NCBI GenBank assembly: GCA_934096175.1
Contig: CAKOLG010000024.1
Location: 1-18,290 of the forward strand
DNA length: 18,290 nucleotides
Direction: 5' to 3'
Source: an uncultured Bacilli bacterium
GTDB lineage: Bacteria; Bacillota_I; Bacilli_A; RF39; UBA660
Shown: positions 1 through 7,472 of the stretch, one piece after another
How positions within the stretch are numbered: position 1 is the first letter of the stretch
How the letters are laid out: each line of letters opens with the position of its first letter
The notes under the pieces: model-generated
The model's database searches: none
What the model saw: only the letters and a program-made list of their open reading frames with translations
Told to the model about the DNA's origin: nothing
Program-made: the position numbers and the translations under genes

Positions 1-1227
1 TTAATGGATGTAATAAAAAAAGAAGCAGTTCTAGATAGTATAGCAAGTACGTATGTAACATCAAGTAGTGGAATAGATTTTAGTGCAGTATCAAGTGATA
101 CGAATGGCAAAGGCGTATATACTTTAACATCAAGTGCAAGTGATAAATATCCAATATATTATTACAGGGGAGCCGTAGGAAATAATAATGTAATATTTGG
201 GGGCTTTTGTTGGAAAATGGTAAGAACAACTGAAACCGGCGGAATTAAATTAATATATAACGGAACTCCAACAGATGGAACGTGTGTTGCAACGGGTGCA
301 GACATCACGATTGGTACATCAAAATTTAATGAATCAAGGCCAGGCATAGCATTTTATGCATCTTTGTCAGCAGCCGGGTATATGTTTGATAAAGATTATT
401 ATACAGTAGATCAAATTGTAACAATTGACGGAACTGGTGTTTATGTAGCAGATTCTATAAGTTATGGAAATGGACTTTATACTTTAATAGAACCTAGAAA
501 AGCTACTAGCATGAAAGATTTTTTAACCTACCATTATACTTGTAAAACTTCTACTATTACTTGCGAATCTGTTTATCGCGTTTATTATGTTTCTGAGACA
601 TCTACAGGAATGACATCATTTGGAGTTGGAAGTTATAAACTAATGGGAGGGGAGTTAAAAGAAATTGTAACTAAGTCGTTATCTGGTAACGTTAATGATT
701 CTACGCTTAAAAGTTTTATTGACACTTATTATTCTAATTCTATTATTAATTATCAAGCTAATTTAGAAGATACTGTATGGTGTAATGATCGATATGTAAA
801 AGATGGGTGGACGAATGATTCAATGTCAATTTCATTTGGAATGGACAACGGCTTGTGTAGTGTTAATGACAGCTTTTCTGTTTTTAAAGAAAACGGAAAT
901 GGCACTTTAAAATATCCAATTGCTACAATAACAAGTTATGAAAGTGAATTAGCTGGTTTTAATATTTATTCGGAAAATTCAACTAATTATTTATTTAGTG
1001 GTTTAAATGTATGGACGATGTCTCCATATAAAACATATGGTCAAGGTGTACCTGCAAATATGGCGGTAGCTATGTTTCCTTTAGTAGGAACTAATTATCG
1101 TGGAAATTTAGCTCAATTTTATGCAACAAATAATACAGGAAATTATGTTCGTCCAATGGTTTCTTTAAAAGTAGGAACTGTCTATACAAGTGGTACTGGT
1201 ACTAGTAGTGATCCTTATATAATTTAA
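1..1227 (+). CDS. Secreted/surface protein, 3' part (5'-partial)
   Basis: The frame is open from the first base, there is no SD in view and no signal peptide is encoded, so this is the C-terminal part of a longer protein; the first ATG (position 4) need not be the start. About 407 residues are visible. They are rich in Ser, Thr, Gly, Tyr and Asn and include the stretch NNNVIFGGFCWKMVRTTETG, which I recall from predicted surface proteins of uncultured gut Firmicutes. The end (GTGTSSDPYII) is typical of such proteins and has no LPXTG anchor. Six Cys are spread through the domain and could form disulfides outside the cell. There are no catalytic motifs I recognise. A terminator follows at once, so it ends its transcription unit. 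Extracellular location is likely; function is unknown. Confidence 0.7.
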   Translation, partial: LMDVIKKEAVLDSIASTYVTSSSGIDFSAVSSDTNGKGVYTLTSSASDKYPIYYYRGAVGNNNVIFGGFCWKMVRTTETGGIKLIYNGTPTDGTCVATGADITIGTSKFNESRPGIAFYASLSAAGYMFDKDYYTVDQIVTIDGTGVYVADSISYGNGLYTLIEPRKATSMKDFLTYHYTCKTSTITCESVYRVYYVSETSTGMTSFGVGSYKLMGGELKEIVTKSLSGNVNDSTLKSFIDTYYSNSIINYQANLEDTVWCNDRYVKDGWTNDSMSISFGMDNGLCSVNDSFSVFKENGNGTLKYPIATITSYESELAGFNIYSENSTNYLFSGLNVWTMSPYKTYGQGVPANMAVAMFPLVGTNYRGNLAQFYATNNTGNYVRPMVSLKVGTVYTSGTGTSSDPYII

Positions 1228-1228
1228 G

Positions 1229-1257
1229 ATATCTCTTTGTAAAGAGATATTTTTTTT
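1229..1257 (+). terminator. Intrinsic terminator of the surface-protein gene
   Basis: ATATCTCTTT (1229-1238) pairs with AAAGAGATAT (1241-1250), and a run of eight T follows. The stem starts one base after the stop codon. Confidence 0.85.
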
Positions 1258-1316
1258 GGAATAAATTGGATATATATCTTTTATTAAAATACAAATAATA
1301 GTATTAGGTGATATTA

Positions 1317-2279
1317 ATGAAGAAATTATTATGGTTAATATTGTTATTAATTCCTTTAAATGTATTTGCTTATAGTAAGTATATTATTCCTGGAGGGGAA
1401 ACTTTGGGTATTGAAATTAATAGTAAGGGAGTTTTGATAGTAGGTTTTTATAAAGTAAATGGTAGTTATATTAATCAAGAATTTAGTATTGGAGATAAAA
1501 TAACATATATAGATGATGTTGAAGTTAATGATGTTGATACAATGGTTGAGTTAATTGATAAGCATATGCATGATAGTAAAGTGAATGTTACTTATATTCA
1601 TGAAGATGTAGAAGAAAAAACGGAGTTAAAATTAAGTTATTTTGATGGTACTTATAGAACAGGACTTTATGTTAAGGGAACAATATTAGGTATTGGTACA
1701 TTAACATATATAGATCCGGAAACGAATGTTTATGGAATATTGGGACATGTGATAAATGAAAGTAAAACAAAGCAGAGAGTAGAGGTACGAAATGGTTTTG
1801 TTTATGATGCTAAAGTAAGTAGTTTTACTAGAAGTACAGATGGAAATCCTGGAAGTAAAAATGCTGCAATTAATAAAAAAGTTATTTTTGGTGATGTAAT
1901 AAAAAATACAAACTATGGAGTTTTTGGTAAAGTTAATAAGTTGTATGACAAAGATACGATTGAAGTTGGTAAATTAGAAGAAGTAAAAAATGGTAAGGCT
2001 TATATATATACTACAGATTTGGATAATAATGTTAAAAAGTATGAGATAAATATTATTGAAATTGATGTAAATAATAAAGAAAAAAATTATTATTTTGAAG
2101 TTGTTGATAAGGAATTATTAGAGCTTAGTGGAGGAATTGTTCAAGGAATGAGTGGTTCACCAATTATTCAAGATAATAAAATAATAGGTGCAGTTACTAG
2201 AGTATTAATTGATGATGTTAAAAGGGGATATGGTATTGATATTGTAACAATGTTAGAAGAAGGAGATAAACTATCTTAA
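1317..2279 (+). CDS. SpoIVB-like S55 serine peptidase with PDZ domain
   Basis: 320 aa. An N-terminal hydrophobic segment (MKKLLWLILLLIPLNVFA) is followed by a PDZ-like region (about residues 25-105) and an S55 peptidase domain. The likely triad is visible: H144 in YGILGHVI, D264 in VVDKELLE and S279 in QGMSGSPI. The Asp-to-Ser distance of 15 equals that of D363/S378 in Bacillus subtilis SpoIVB as I recall it. The family ending RGYGI is present. SpoIVB is a secreted forespore peptidase that starts pro-sigmaK processing. This copy is shorter than the B. subtilis protein (about 426 aa) and has no sporulation neighbours, so its substrate here is unknown. ATG 1317 is chosen over an in-frame GTG at 1308 because the GTG lies inside the SD AGGTGAT (1306-1312). 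Confidence 0.88.
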   Translation: MKKLLWLILLLIPLNVFAYSKYIIPGGETLGIEINSKGVLIVGFYKVNGSYINQEFSIGDKITYIDDVEVNDVDTMVELIDKHMHDSKVNVTYIHEDVEEKTELKLSYFDGTYRTGLYVKGTILGIGTLTYIDPETNVYGILGHVINESKTKQRVEVRNGFVYDAKVSSFTRSTDGNPGSKNAAINKKVIFGDVIKNTNYGVFGKVNKLYDKDTIEVGKLEEVKNGKAYIYTTDLDNNVKKYEINIIEIDVNNKEKNYYFEVVDKELLELSGGIVQGMSGSPIIQDNKIIGAVTRVLIDDVKRGYGIDIVTMLEEGDKLS

Positions 2280-2300
2280 AGAATCAATTTGATTCTTTTT
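2278..2300 (+). terminator. Terminator of the spoIVB-like gene
   Basis: AAAGAATCA (2278-2286) pairs with TGATTCTTT (2290-2298) around ATT, with a following T-run. The last two bases of the stop codon are part of the stem. Confidence 0.85.
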
Positions 2301-2315
2301 TCTTTGAGTTTTATA

Positions 2316-2324
2316 TGTTATAAT
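2316..2324 (+). promoter_or_regulatory. Extended -10 promoter of the six-gene operon
   Basis: TGTTATAAT is a perfect extended -10. No good -35 sits at 17 bp, where the T-tract of the preceding terminator lies. The start point expected near 2331 gives a leader of about 18 nt. Confidence 0.75.
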
Positions 2325-2348
2325 GCTTTTAGCATAGGTGATTATAAT

Positions 2349-3392
2349 ATGAATAAGAAAGTTAAGGGTTTAATAATAGGAATTGTTGCACTTTTAATAG
2401 TAGTAGTTATTGTTTATTTTTTTGTAATTAAAAAAGATAATAATATTATTAGTAATTTAATAAATGGAATAAATAATAAAGAAGAAATAAATGATAATTA
2501 TAATGGAATATATTTAAAAAGTGTTACTTTAGATAAATCATATTATATATTTTCACAGTGTGCAGTTGATGCTATTAATTATTATATTGTTGTTGTTAAT
2601 GATGATTATTTTAGTTATAGAAGTACTTGTATGGGAACTTATTATTTAGGAAATGGAAATATAACGGAGTTATCTTTTGCTTATGATGATAACTTAGGTA
2701 CTTATAATATTATTAAAGATGATGAAACTTATTATAGAAATATGCAAAATAGGCAGATTATTTTAAATAATGATATAGCTGATAAATTTGGTAAAGATTA
2801 TTTAAGATTAGAAAATTTTAATTTTATGTTAAAGGAAACAGAGTTTGCAGGAAATTATTATTCTTTAGAAGGGGTGCCGATTTTAGGTTTTCCAAAAGAA
2901 GTTAGATTTTATTTTATTGTTGATGATAATGGGGCTTATGATCTTTCTATTATAAAAAAGGATATGACATTTTATGTAAATGGTGGTTATACATTAGATA
3001 GTGTTCCTTCATTTTTAAATATTGGTAATGGATATGCTATTTTGGAAAAAAACATTGTTAATGGAAGATATAATTATAATTTAAAAATGTTAAATGAAAC
3101 GGGAATTATTTATAATCTTAATGATAAGTTACCAATTGTTATTAATGGAGTAAGACTAACTGATGATGATAATAGATTAGTAGTTTATGACAAAGAAAAT
3201 AAATATTTTAGAATGTTTGTTTCAAAAAATGATAAATTGTGTAGTGATACTAATAGTGGAGATAATATTACGTATTATGAGTTTAAAATAAAGTACAATT
3301 ATAACCAACAAAATATGGCAGAACCGGAGTTTATGGAATTTGGTTATGGTCGAGATGGTTGTAGTAAGATAAATAAGTATTTGGAGGCGTAA
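2349..3392 (+). CDS. Membrane-anchored extracellular protein, unknown function
   Basis: 347 aa, first gene of the operon. ATG 2349 is chosen because AGGTGAT lies at 2336-2342 and the promoter -10 at 2319-2324 rules out the longer in-frame start at 2289. Residues 7-26 form one TM helix with a short positively charged cytosolic tail, and the remaining roughly 320 residues should be outside. That part is rich in Asp, Asn and Tyr with alternating hydrophobic residues, suggesting a beta-rich fold, and has several Cys (including SQCAVDA, RSTCMG, KLCSD and RDGCSK) that could pair. I do not recognise the family and see no enzyme motif. The next gene starts 4 bp after the stop, so translation is probably coupled. 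Confidence 0.75.
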   Translation: MNKKVKGLIIGIVALLIVVVIVYFFVIKKDNNIISNLINGINNKEEINDNYNGIYLKSVTLDKSYYIFSQCAVDAINYYIVVVNDDYFSYRSTCMGTYYLGNGNITELSFAYDDNLGTYNIIKDDETYYRNMQNRQIILNNDIADKFGKDYLRLENFNFMLKETEFAGNYYSLEGVPILGFPKEVRFYFIVDDNGAYDLSIIKKDMTFYVNGGYTLDSVPSFLNIGNGYAILEKNIVNGRYNYNLKMLNETGIIYNLNDKLPIVINGVRLTDDDNRLVVYDKENKYFRMFVSKNDKLCSDTNSGDNITYYEFKIKYNYNQQNMAEPEFMEFGYGRDGCSKINKYLEA

Positions 3393-3396
3393 GATA

Positions 3397-3711
3397 ATGT
3401 TTGAAGGAGTTATAGTAATATTGGGGTTATGTATTACTTTTTTACCACCGTTATTATATTTAAATTATTTATTATCACGAATTAATAAGGTAACACGTTT
3501 TGATGAACATTTAGGAATTGTTCGAGATAAAAAAGGCAATTATGGAGTTATTTTGGCATATGGAGAAAGAATATTATTTGGTATTGTAGTTTCTAGTATG
3601 GGAATATTAATGAGTGAATTTTTTGATAATGAAATGGTGTTACAAATCTTTGTTATAAGTTTAGTTTTATATGTAATAGTTAGATATTTAGATAATTTGA
3701 ATGAAAAATAA
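3397..3711 (+). CDS. Small membrane protein, unknown
   Basis: 104 aa. The SD GGAGG lies in the last codons of the preceding gene. Predicted TM helices lie at about residues 5-27, 57-74 and 80-97. The loop between the first and second is charged and contains RFDEHLGIVRDKKGNYGV. I recognise no family. Its place as second gene suggests it may work with the anchored protein before it, but nothing in the sequence proves this. Confidence 0.65.
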   Translation: MFEGVIVILGLCITFLPPLLYLNYLLSRINKVTRFDEHLGIVRDKKGNYGVILAYGERILFGIVVSSMGILMSEFFDNEMVLQIFVISLVLYVIVRYLDNLNEK

Positions 3712-3732
3712 TATTTTTATAGGTGATAGAGG

Positions 3733-4050
3733 ATGTTTAAAAATGAATTTATAACTGAACTTATTAGGAGATTAAAAGAAAATATTGATATTATACAATC
3801 TAGTTTTCAATTAGTGAATGTTGATTTGGTAAAAAGTAGATTGTATAATATTGAACCGATAGAATATCATTTATCGGTATTGCTTGAGGATGATCCTTAT
3901 AAGTTTATAAATATGCTTGTTTATGTAATAGTTAATAAACAAGAGGTAAAAGTCTCAAGGACAAATATTGCTTGTGATTTGTTATTAGAATTAGTTAATA
4001 TGGTATTAGATGAATTTGGTATGGGAAGGATTGGTAAAATTGGCGAATAG
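3733..4050 (+). CDS. Small soluble helical protein, unknown
   Basis: 105 aa. AGGTGAT (3721-3727) sits 5 bases before ATG 3733. No TM helix or signal peptide is seen. The sequence is leucine-, isoleucine- and valine-rich with regularly spaced charges, consistent with a helical cytosolic protein. It overlaps the next frame by about 41 nt if that gene starts at its ATG. No family is recognised. Confidence 0.6.
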   Translation: MFKNEFITELIRRLKENIDIIQSSFQLVNVDLVKSRLYNIEPIEYHLSVLLEDDPYKFINMLVYVIVNKQEVKVSRTNIACDLLLELVNMVLDEFGMGRIGKIGE

Positions 4051-4249
4051 TAATTTTAGAATTGAATTAATTGTTAATTATTTAAAACAACTTATGGAGT
4101 ATGGATATATACAGGAATTTGATTATTTATATAATGAGAATAAAGTAAGGATATTAAGTGCTTTAGGTGACTTTGATGAGCAGTTAAAGAGCAAAGTTGC
4201 TGAAATTTGTAAATATCATCAGGCTTTAAGTGCTGGTATTAAATTATAG
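4010..4249 (+). CDS. Small soluble protein overlapping the preceding gene
   Basis: 79 aa from ATG 4010, which lies inside the preceding gene in another frame and lacks a clear SD. An alternative is TTG 4040, about 11 bases after GGAAGG (4023-4028), giving 69 aa and reducing the overlap. The sequence is helical and charged (for example DEQLKSKVAEICKYHQ) with no TM. The strong SD of the following gene begins at its stop, so it appears to be translated in series within the operon. Function unknown; the start is uncertain. Confidence 0.55.
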   Translation: MNLVWEGLVKLANSNFRIELIVNYLKQLMEYGYIQEFDYLYNENKVRILSALGDFDEQLKSKVAEICKYHQALSAGIKL

Positions 4250-4259
4250 GAGGTTTTAA

Positions 4260-4916
4260 ATGAGATGTCCTAAGTGTGGTGCTTTTTTGGATGAAGGGCG
4301 CCGAGAGTGTTTTATGTGTGGAGCACATATTGAAGAAGAAAATGATTTTAATAATGTTCAAAGTAAGAAATTAGTAAAAAAACGTGATAAAGATTATGAC
4401 ACAGTAGGTGGGGAAAAAAGGTCTTTTGGCAAACATTTTGTTATGATTGTTTTGTTATTAATTGTAGCTTTAGTAGTAATTTTTGTAATATTACCAATTT
4501 TTAAAAGTGATAGTAATAGTTTTGGTAATTTAAAATATGTTAATAGTTATTTTGAGGTTAATCAAGAGGATGATGACTTTTTAAAATTAGGAAATAAGGA
4601 TTGTGAAATAGAGTTATTAATGGGGAATAATAGTGATGAAAATTACTATGCTACTTATTTTAAAGAAGTATTAGAAAAATTTGATGGTGATTATGAAACA
4701 AAGGATGGGAATATAACTCTTAATGGGTCTAGATGGACTTATTTGAATGTTTTGTATAAATCTGATAATGGTTCTTATAGTATTTTAAAATATAAGTATT
4801 TGGTGACAATAAATAATGGTAAGTTTTATAATGTAAAATTGGTTAATACTAATAATGAAAGTCAGTGTGCTTTAGAGTTAGATAATTTTGTTAATTCTTT
4901 TAAATTTAATGAATAG
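4260..4916 (+). CDS. Zinc-ribbon, single-TM protein with extracellular domain (paralogue 1)
   Basis: 218 aa, SD AGGAGG just after the preceding stop. Residues 3-20 form a zinc ribbon (CPKC, then CFMC after 10 residues), followed by a charged linker, a TM helix at about 60-81, and an extracellular domain of about 135 residues. That domain matches the C-terminal domain of the next gene: Cys115 in DCEIEL, Trp159, KYKY, NGKFYNVKLVN and Cys203. The two Cys could form a disulfide. Zinc-ribbon/TM proteins of this type occur in many Firmicutes without a set function. A role linking a cytosolic partner to an external sensor or envelope domain is inference. Confidence 0.75.
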   Translation: MRCPKCGAFLDEGRRECFMCGAHIEEENDFNNVQSKKLVKKRDKDYDTVGGEKRSFGKHFVMIVLLLIVALVVIFVILPIFKSDSNSFGNLKYVNSYFEVNQEDDDFLKLGNKDCEIELLMGNNSDENYYATYFKEVLEKFDGDYETKDGNITLNGSRWTYLNVLYKSDNGSYSILKYKYLVTINNGKFYNVKLVNTNNESQCALELDNFVNSFKFNE

Positions 4917-4930
4917 AAAGACGTGGTTAT

Positions 4931-6109
4931 ATGAAAAAATGTCCTAAATGTGGAACTATTTTAGATGATTCTAAAAAGCAATGTTATATGTGTGGTACAG
5001 ATTTGGATGATGAGGAACAAAGTTTCGAAGAAAGTTTTTCGATGCAATTAAGTAATGATGTAAAAAAAGATGAGAATGTTATGGTTGATAATAGTATTTC
5101 TTTTTCAACAAATAATAATTACGATGCTGAGCTTAATAAACTTAATTCAATGGATTTTGATGAAAGAAATGGTTTACAAAAAAATATTGATAGTTTTTTT
5201 AATAAAGAAAAAGGATTTAAAAATAAGGAAAGCTTAATTGCGGAAAAGAAAGCTTTGGAAGATGAAAGACAAAAGGCTTTGCAGGAACAAAAAAATTTAA
5301 AAGAGGAAAAAGAACGAGCTAAAGAGGAAAAAAAGAAAAATGCTGAAGCAATGGTACAACAAGTAAAGGAAGAAAAAAGAAGAAAGAAAGAAGAGGAAAA
5401 AGCTAAAAACGAAAGGAAAGCTTTAGTAAAAAAAGCAAATAATAAGTTTTTGCCATCAAATACTAATTTTCCTTCTTTTTCTGAGGACGAACAATATATA
5501 AATGATTTTTCGGGTTTTAGTAAAGTTAGTAATAAAAAAAATGATAGCAAAAATTATTTTGCTAATGCGAAACGTAAAAAGATTAATTTGGCACCACTTT
5601 TTAATATAGTTTGTATTATTGTAGCTATTGTAGGTATTTATTTTGTTTACAATAAATTTATAAAGGATAAAGATTCAACTGATGGTATTGGTGGCTTAAA
5701 ATACGTAATGCCGGAAGATTTGAAGCTTGAAAGTTCTGATGGTAGTAATAGATATTATACATATGGTCAAAGTTGTTCTGTTAGAATTTCTTATGGAGCA
5801 ACTAGTTTGGGAGATACATTTATTGATAATTATATCGCTAGTCAAAAGGAAGCTTTTGAAAATGAAGAGGGAGCAACTCCGGTATATGAAGAATTAAAAA
5901 TAAATGATAATAAATGGAAGTCAATGAATATTTTATATGTAATGGAAGATGAGCAAAGTGAAGAAGGATTTAAAAGTTTTATAAAATATAAATATACTTC
6001 AATATTTTTTAACGGTAATTTTTATCATGTAGTTTTAGTTAATGCAAGAGGTAATGATGAATGTTTAAGTCTTTATAATCAATTTCTTGAAACATTAACT
6101 TTTGAATAG
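4931..6109 (+). CDS. Zinc-ribbon, coiled-coil, single-TM protein (paralogue 2)
   Basis: 392 aa, last gene of the operon. The order is: zinc ribbon at residues 4-21 (CPKC, CYMC), an acidic linker, a highly charged Lys/Glu coiled coil at about 95-170, a second linker, a TM helix at about 221-241, and an extracellular domain with Cys282, Trp329, KYKY, NGNFYHVVLVN and Cys378. The ends match the preceding gene, and the coiled coil is the main addition in the middle. The SD is weak (AAAGACGTGG), so expression may depend on coupling to the gene before. The coiled coil may mediate self-assembly or partner binding in the cytosol; this is inferred only from sequence character. Confidence 0.75.
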   Translation: MKKCPKCGTILDDSKKQCYMCGTDLDDEEQSFEESFSMQLSNDVKKDENVMVDNSISFSTNNNYDAELNKLNSMDFDERNGLQKNIDSFFNKEKGFKNKESLIAEKKALEDERQKALQEQKNLKEEKERAKEEKKKNAEAMVQQVKEEKRRKKEEEKAKNERKALVKKANNKFLPSNTNFPSFSEDEQYINDFSGFSKVSNKKNDSKNYFANAKRKKINLAPLFNIVCIIVAIVGIYFVYNKFIKDKDSTDGIGGLKYVMPEDLKLESSDGSNRYYTYGQSCSVRISYGATSLGDTFIDNYIASQKEAFENEEGATPVYEELKINDNKWKSMNILYVMEDEQSEEGFKSFIKYKYTSIFFNGNFYHVVLVNARGNDECLSLYNQFLETLTFE

Positions 6110-6136
6110 AATAGTTCGTAACTATTCTTTTGTTTT
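6108..6136 (+). terminator. Terminator of the six-gene operon
   Basis: AGAATAGTT (6108-6116) pairs with AACTATTCT (6120-6128) around CGT, followed by TTTTGTTTT. The stem overlaps the TAG stop. Confidence 0.85.
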
Positions 6137-6159
6137 GTATTCTTAAATTTGTTTATTTA

Positions 6160-6168
6160 TGATATACT
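6160..6168 (+). promoter_or_regulatory. Extended -10 promoter
   Basis: TGATATACT precedes the SD GGGAGTGAT by about 10 bases. The expected leader is about 17 nt. Confidence 0.65.
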
Positions 6169-6191
6169 TTTGTTGTACAGGGAGTGATTGT

Positions 6192-6944
6192 ATGAATCTT
6201 GAAGATATTATAGAAAAAATTAAAAGATTAGATAATGGTGGAAATGGAACTAATATGGTTTGTTTTATAATTGCTTTTGATTTATTATATTTTCTAAAAG
6301 ATAATGATAATAGGGAAAGATTTATACATGAATATTATAAAAATGATAACGGAATGTTTACAGGAAATTTTAAAAAAATATGTTATTATGCAGAATCAAT
6401 TTTATTAGAAGACGATATTTATAAGAATATGTTAAAGTCAATTGAAATGGATGTAAGAAGAGAAGATTTAGTGTCTTTATATGGTTATTATGATGCTATT
6501 GATAGAATAGAAAAGGCAAATATTAGTCCTAAGAACATGGTTACAGATGGCTTTAAAATAAGATTGTTAAAGAATGTATTTGATGCTTCTAATAAAGAGT
6601 TTACTAGTTTAAATGATAAAGTAAAAGATTTAAAAAATAGATATGATAAAAATATAATTGATATTGTAACTATAATAAGTATTTTTATTGCAATATCAAT
6701 TGGTATGGTTAGTGGGATTAGTTTTAGTTTACAAGCTTTTAGTAATTTAACTAAGAATAATTTAAGTGATATTTGTTTAGTTGTGGTAGTAATAGGAATA
6801 GTTATTTTTAATTTATTTTATGCATTATTTAAGTTTGTAGCTAAGATGTGTGGAAAAGAAATAGATAATAGAGGGTATGCTATTTATGTAAATGTGGTAT
6901 TTGTTGCATTGATTGTATTTTTTTCATTAATTTGTATGAATTAA
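6192..6944 (+). CDS. Multi-TM protein with soluble N-terminal region, unknown
   Basis: 250 aa. ATG 6192 follows the SD; an upstream in-frame ATG at 6159 overlaps the promoter and is rejected. The first roughly 160 residues are soluble and probably helical, with a segment near 140-160 (NDKVKDLKNRYDKN) that could be a short coiled coil. Three hydrophobic helices follow (about 162-186, 196-222 and 228-249). The layout of helical sensor plus C-terminal membrane hairpin resembles some membrane effectors, but no family motif is seen. It is monocistronic between its own promoter and terminator. Confidence 0.65.
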   Translation: MNLEDIIEKIKRLDNGGNGTNMVCFIIAFDLLYFLKDNDNRERFIHEYYKNDNGMFTGNFKKICYYAESILLEDDIYKNMLKSIEMDVRREDLVSLYGYYDAIDRIEKANISPKNMVTDGFKIRLLKNVFDASNKEFTSLNDKVKDLKNRYDKNIIDIVTIISIFIAISIGMVSGISFSLQAFSNLTKNNLSDICLVVVVIGIVIFNLFYALFKFVAKMCGKEIDNRGYAIYVNVVFVALIVFFSLICMN

Positions 6945-6957
6945 TGAAATTTTTTTT
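6922..6957 (+). terminator. Terminator embedded in the end of the CDS
   Basis: TTTCATTAATT (6922-6932) pairs with AATTAATGAAA (6939-6949), followed by eight T. The stop codon TAA (6942-6944) lies in the descending arm. Confidence 0.85.
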
Positions 6958-6967
6958 GAAAAAGATA

Positions 6968-6996
6968 TTGCAACAAGGTTTTTATTATGGTATTAT
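6968..6996 (+). promoter_or_regulatory. Promoter of the tRNA(CAU)-tRNA-Leu unit
   Basis: TTGCAA, a 17-bp spacer and TATTAT, with TGG directly before the -10 (TATGG). The start point would be about 6 bases before the first tRNA. Confidence 0.75.
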
Positions 6997-7008
6997 TAAT
7001 TAGTCGAT

Positions 7009-7085
7009 GGACCTCTAGCTCAGTTGGTTAGAGCATCCGGCTCATAACCGGGCGGTCGTAGGTTCGAGTCCTACGAGGTCCACCA
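7009..7085 (+). tRNA. tRNA with CAU anticodon (tRNA-Ile2 or elongator Met), CCA encoded
   Basis: Full cloverleaf: acceptor GGACCTC/GAGGTCC, anticodon loop CTCATAA, T-arm GTAGG/CCTAC with TTCGAGT, then A and CCA. G1-C72 excludes the initiator. C4-G69 and C5-G68 are features reported for TilS substrates, which favours tRNA-Ile(lysidine-AU), but an elongator tRNA-Met cannot be excluded by eye. Confidence 0.93.
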
Positions 7086-7091
7086 CTGTTT

Positions 7092-7176
7092 GCGGGTGTG
7101 GCGAAATTGGTAGACGCGCTAGACTTAGGATCTAGTTCCTCACGGAGTGGGGGTTCAAGTCCCTTCACCCGCACCA
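7092..7176 (+). tRNA. tRNA-Leu (UAG), CCA encoded
   Basis: Acceptor GCGGGTG/CACCCGC, anticodon stem CTAGA/TCTAG with loop CTTAGGA (anticodon TAG), a long variable arm as expected of class II tRNAs, then A and CCA. It is 6 bp after the preceding tRNA, probably on one transcript. Confidence 0.95.
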
Positions 7177-7236
7177 AGTTGTTGATATACGAATGTTATC
7201 TATTGTTTAGGTTGATTCGTTTCTTATAGATTTTTG

Positions 7237-7266
7237 AAATAATGTTTTAGAGAACATTATTTTTTT
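7237..7266 (+). terminator. Terminator of the tRNA unit
   Basis: AAATAATGTT (7237-7246) pairs with AACATTATTT (7253-7262) and a T-run follows. It separates the tRNAs from the putative invertible region. Confidence 0.8.
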
Positions 7267-7336
7267 GTGAATTGAGTTTATAAAGTTATAATAATGAAAA
7301 TAAAATATATAAATAACTATTTTATTTTTTTATAAA

Positions 7337-7367
7337 AAACTCATAAAGCAAGATACTTTATGAGTTT
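7337..7367. repeat. Hairpin/recombination-site-like repeat, copy 1
   Basis: A perfect 12-bp inverted repeat, AAACTCATAAAG and CTTTATGAGTTT, around the 7-base centre CAAGATA (7349-7355). The 23 bp at 7341-7363 recur inverted at 7473-7495 with one mismatch. On the minus strand the hairpin is followed by TTTTTTAT, so it also looks like a leftward intrinsic terminator. Confidence 0.85.
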
Positions 7368-7395
7368 ACTTTATTTCCACTATTATACTGCTATT

Positions 7396-7406
7396 AGTAT
7401 AACATA
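7396..7406 (-). promoter_or_regulatory. Extended -10 promoter inside the inverted-repeat segment, pointing left
   Basis: On the minus strand the sequence reads TATGTTATACT, a full TRTGn extended -10 as seen at other genes in this window. The -35 region is weak (TTTAAA or TTTTAA). In the orientation given, its transcript would start near 7389 and run into the copy 1 hairpin and T-run. Confidence 0.55.
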
Positions 7407-7472
7407 ATTTTAATTACTTTAAAATATATTTTAAAAATAATTTATGAACATTTCAGCTAAAAAATATATTTT

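Noticed and set aside
2218..2235. AGG read as Met, as reported for some uncultured Bacilli
   Set aside because: The AGG in the SpoIVB-like protein falls at the conserved Arg of RGYGI, so it is read as Arg.
5119..5550. 143-aa open frame on the minus strand
   Set aside because: It is the antisense of the Lys/Glu coiled coil of the zinc-ribbon gene, giving a Phe/Ser-rich translation with no SD.
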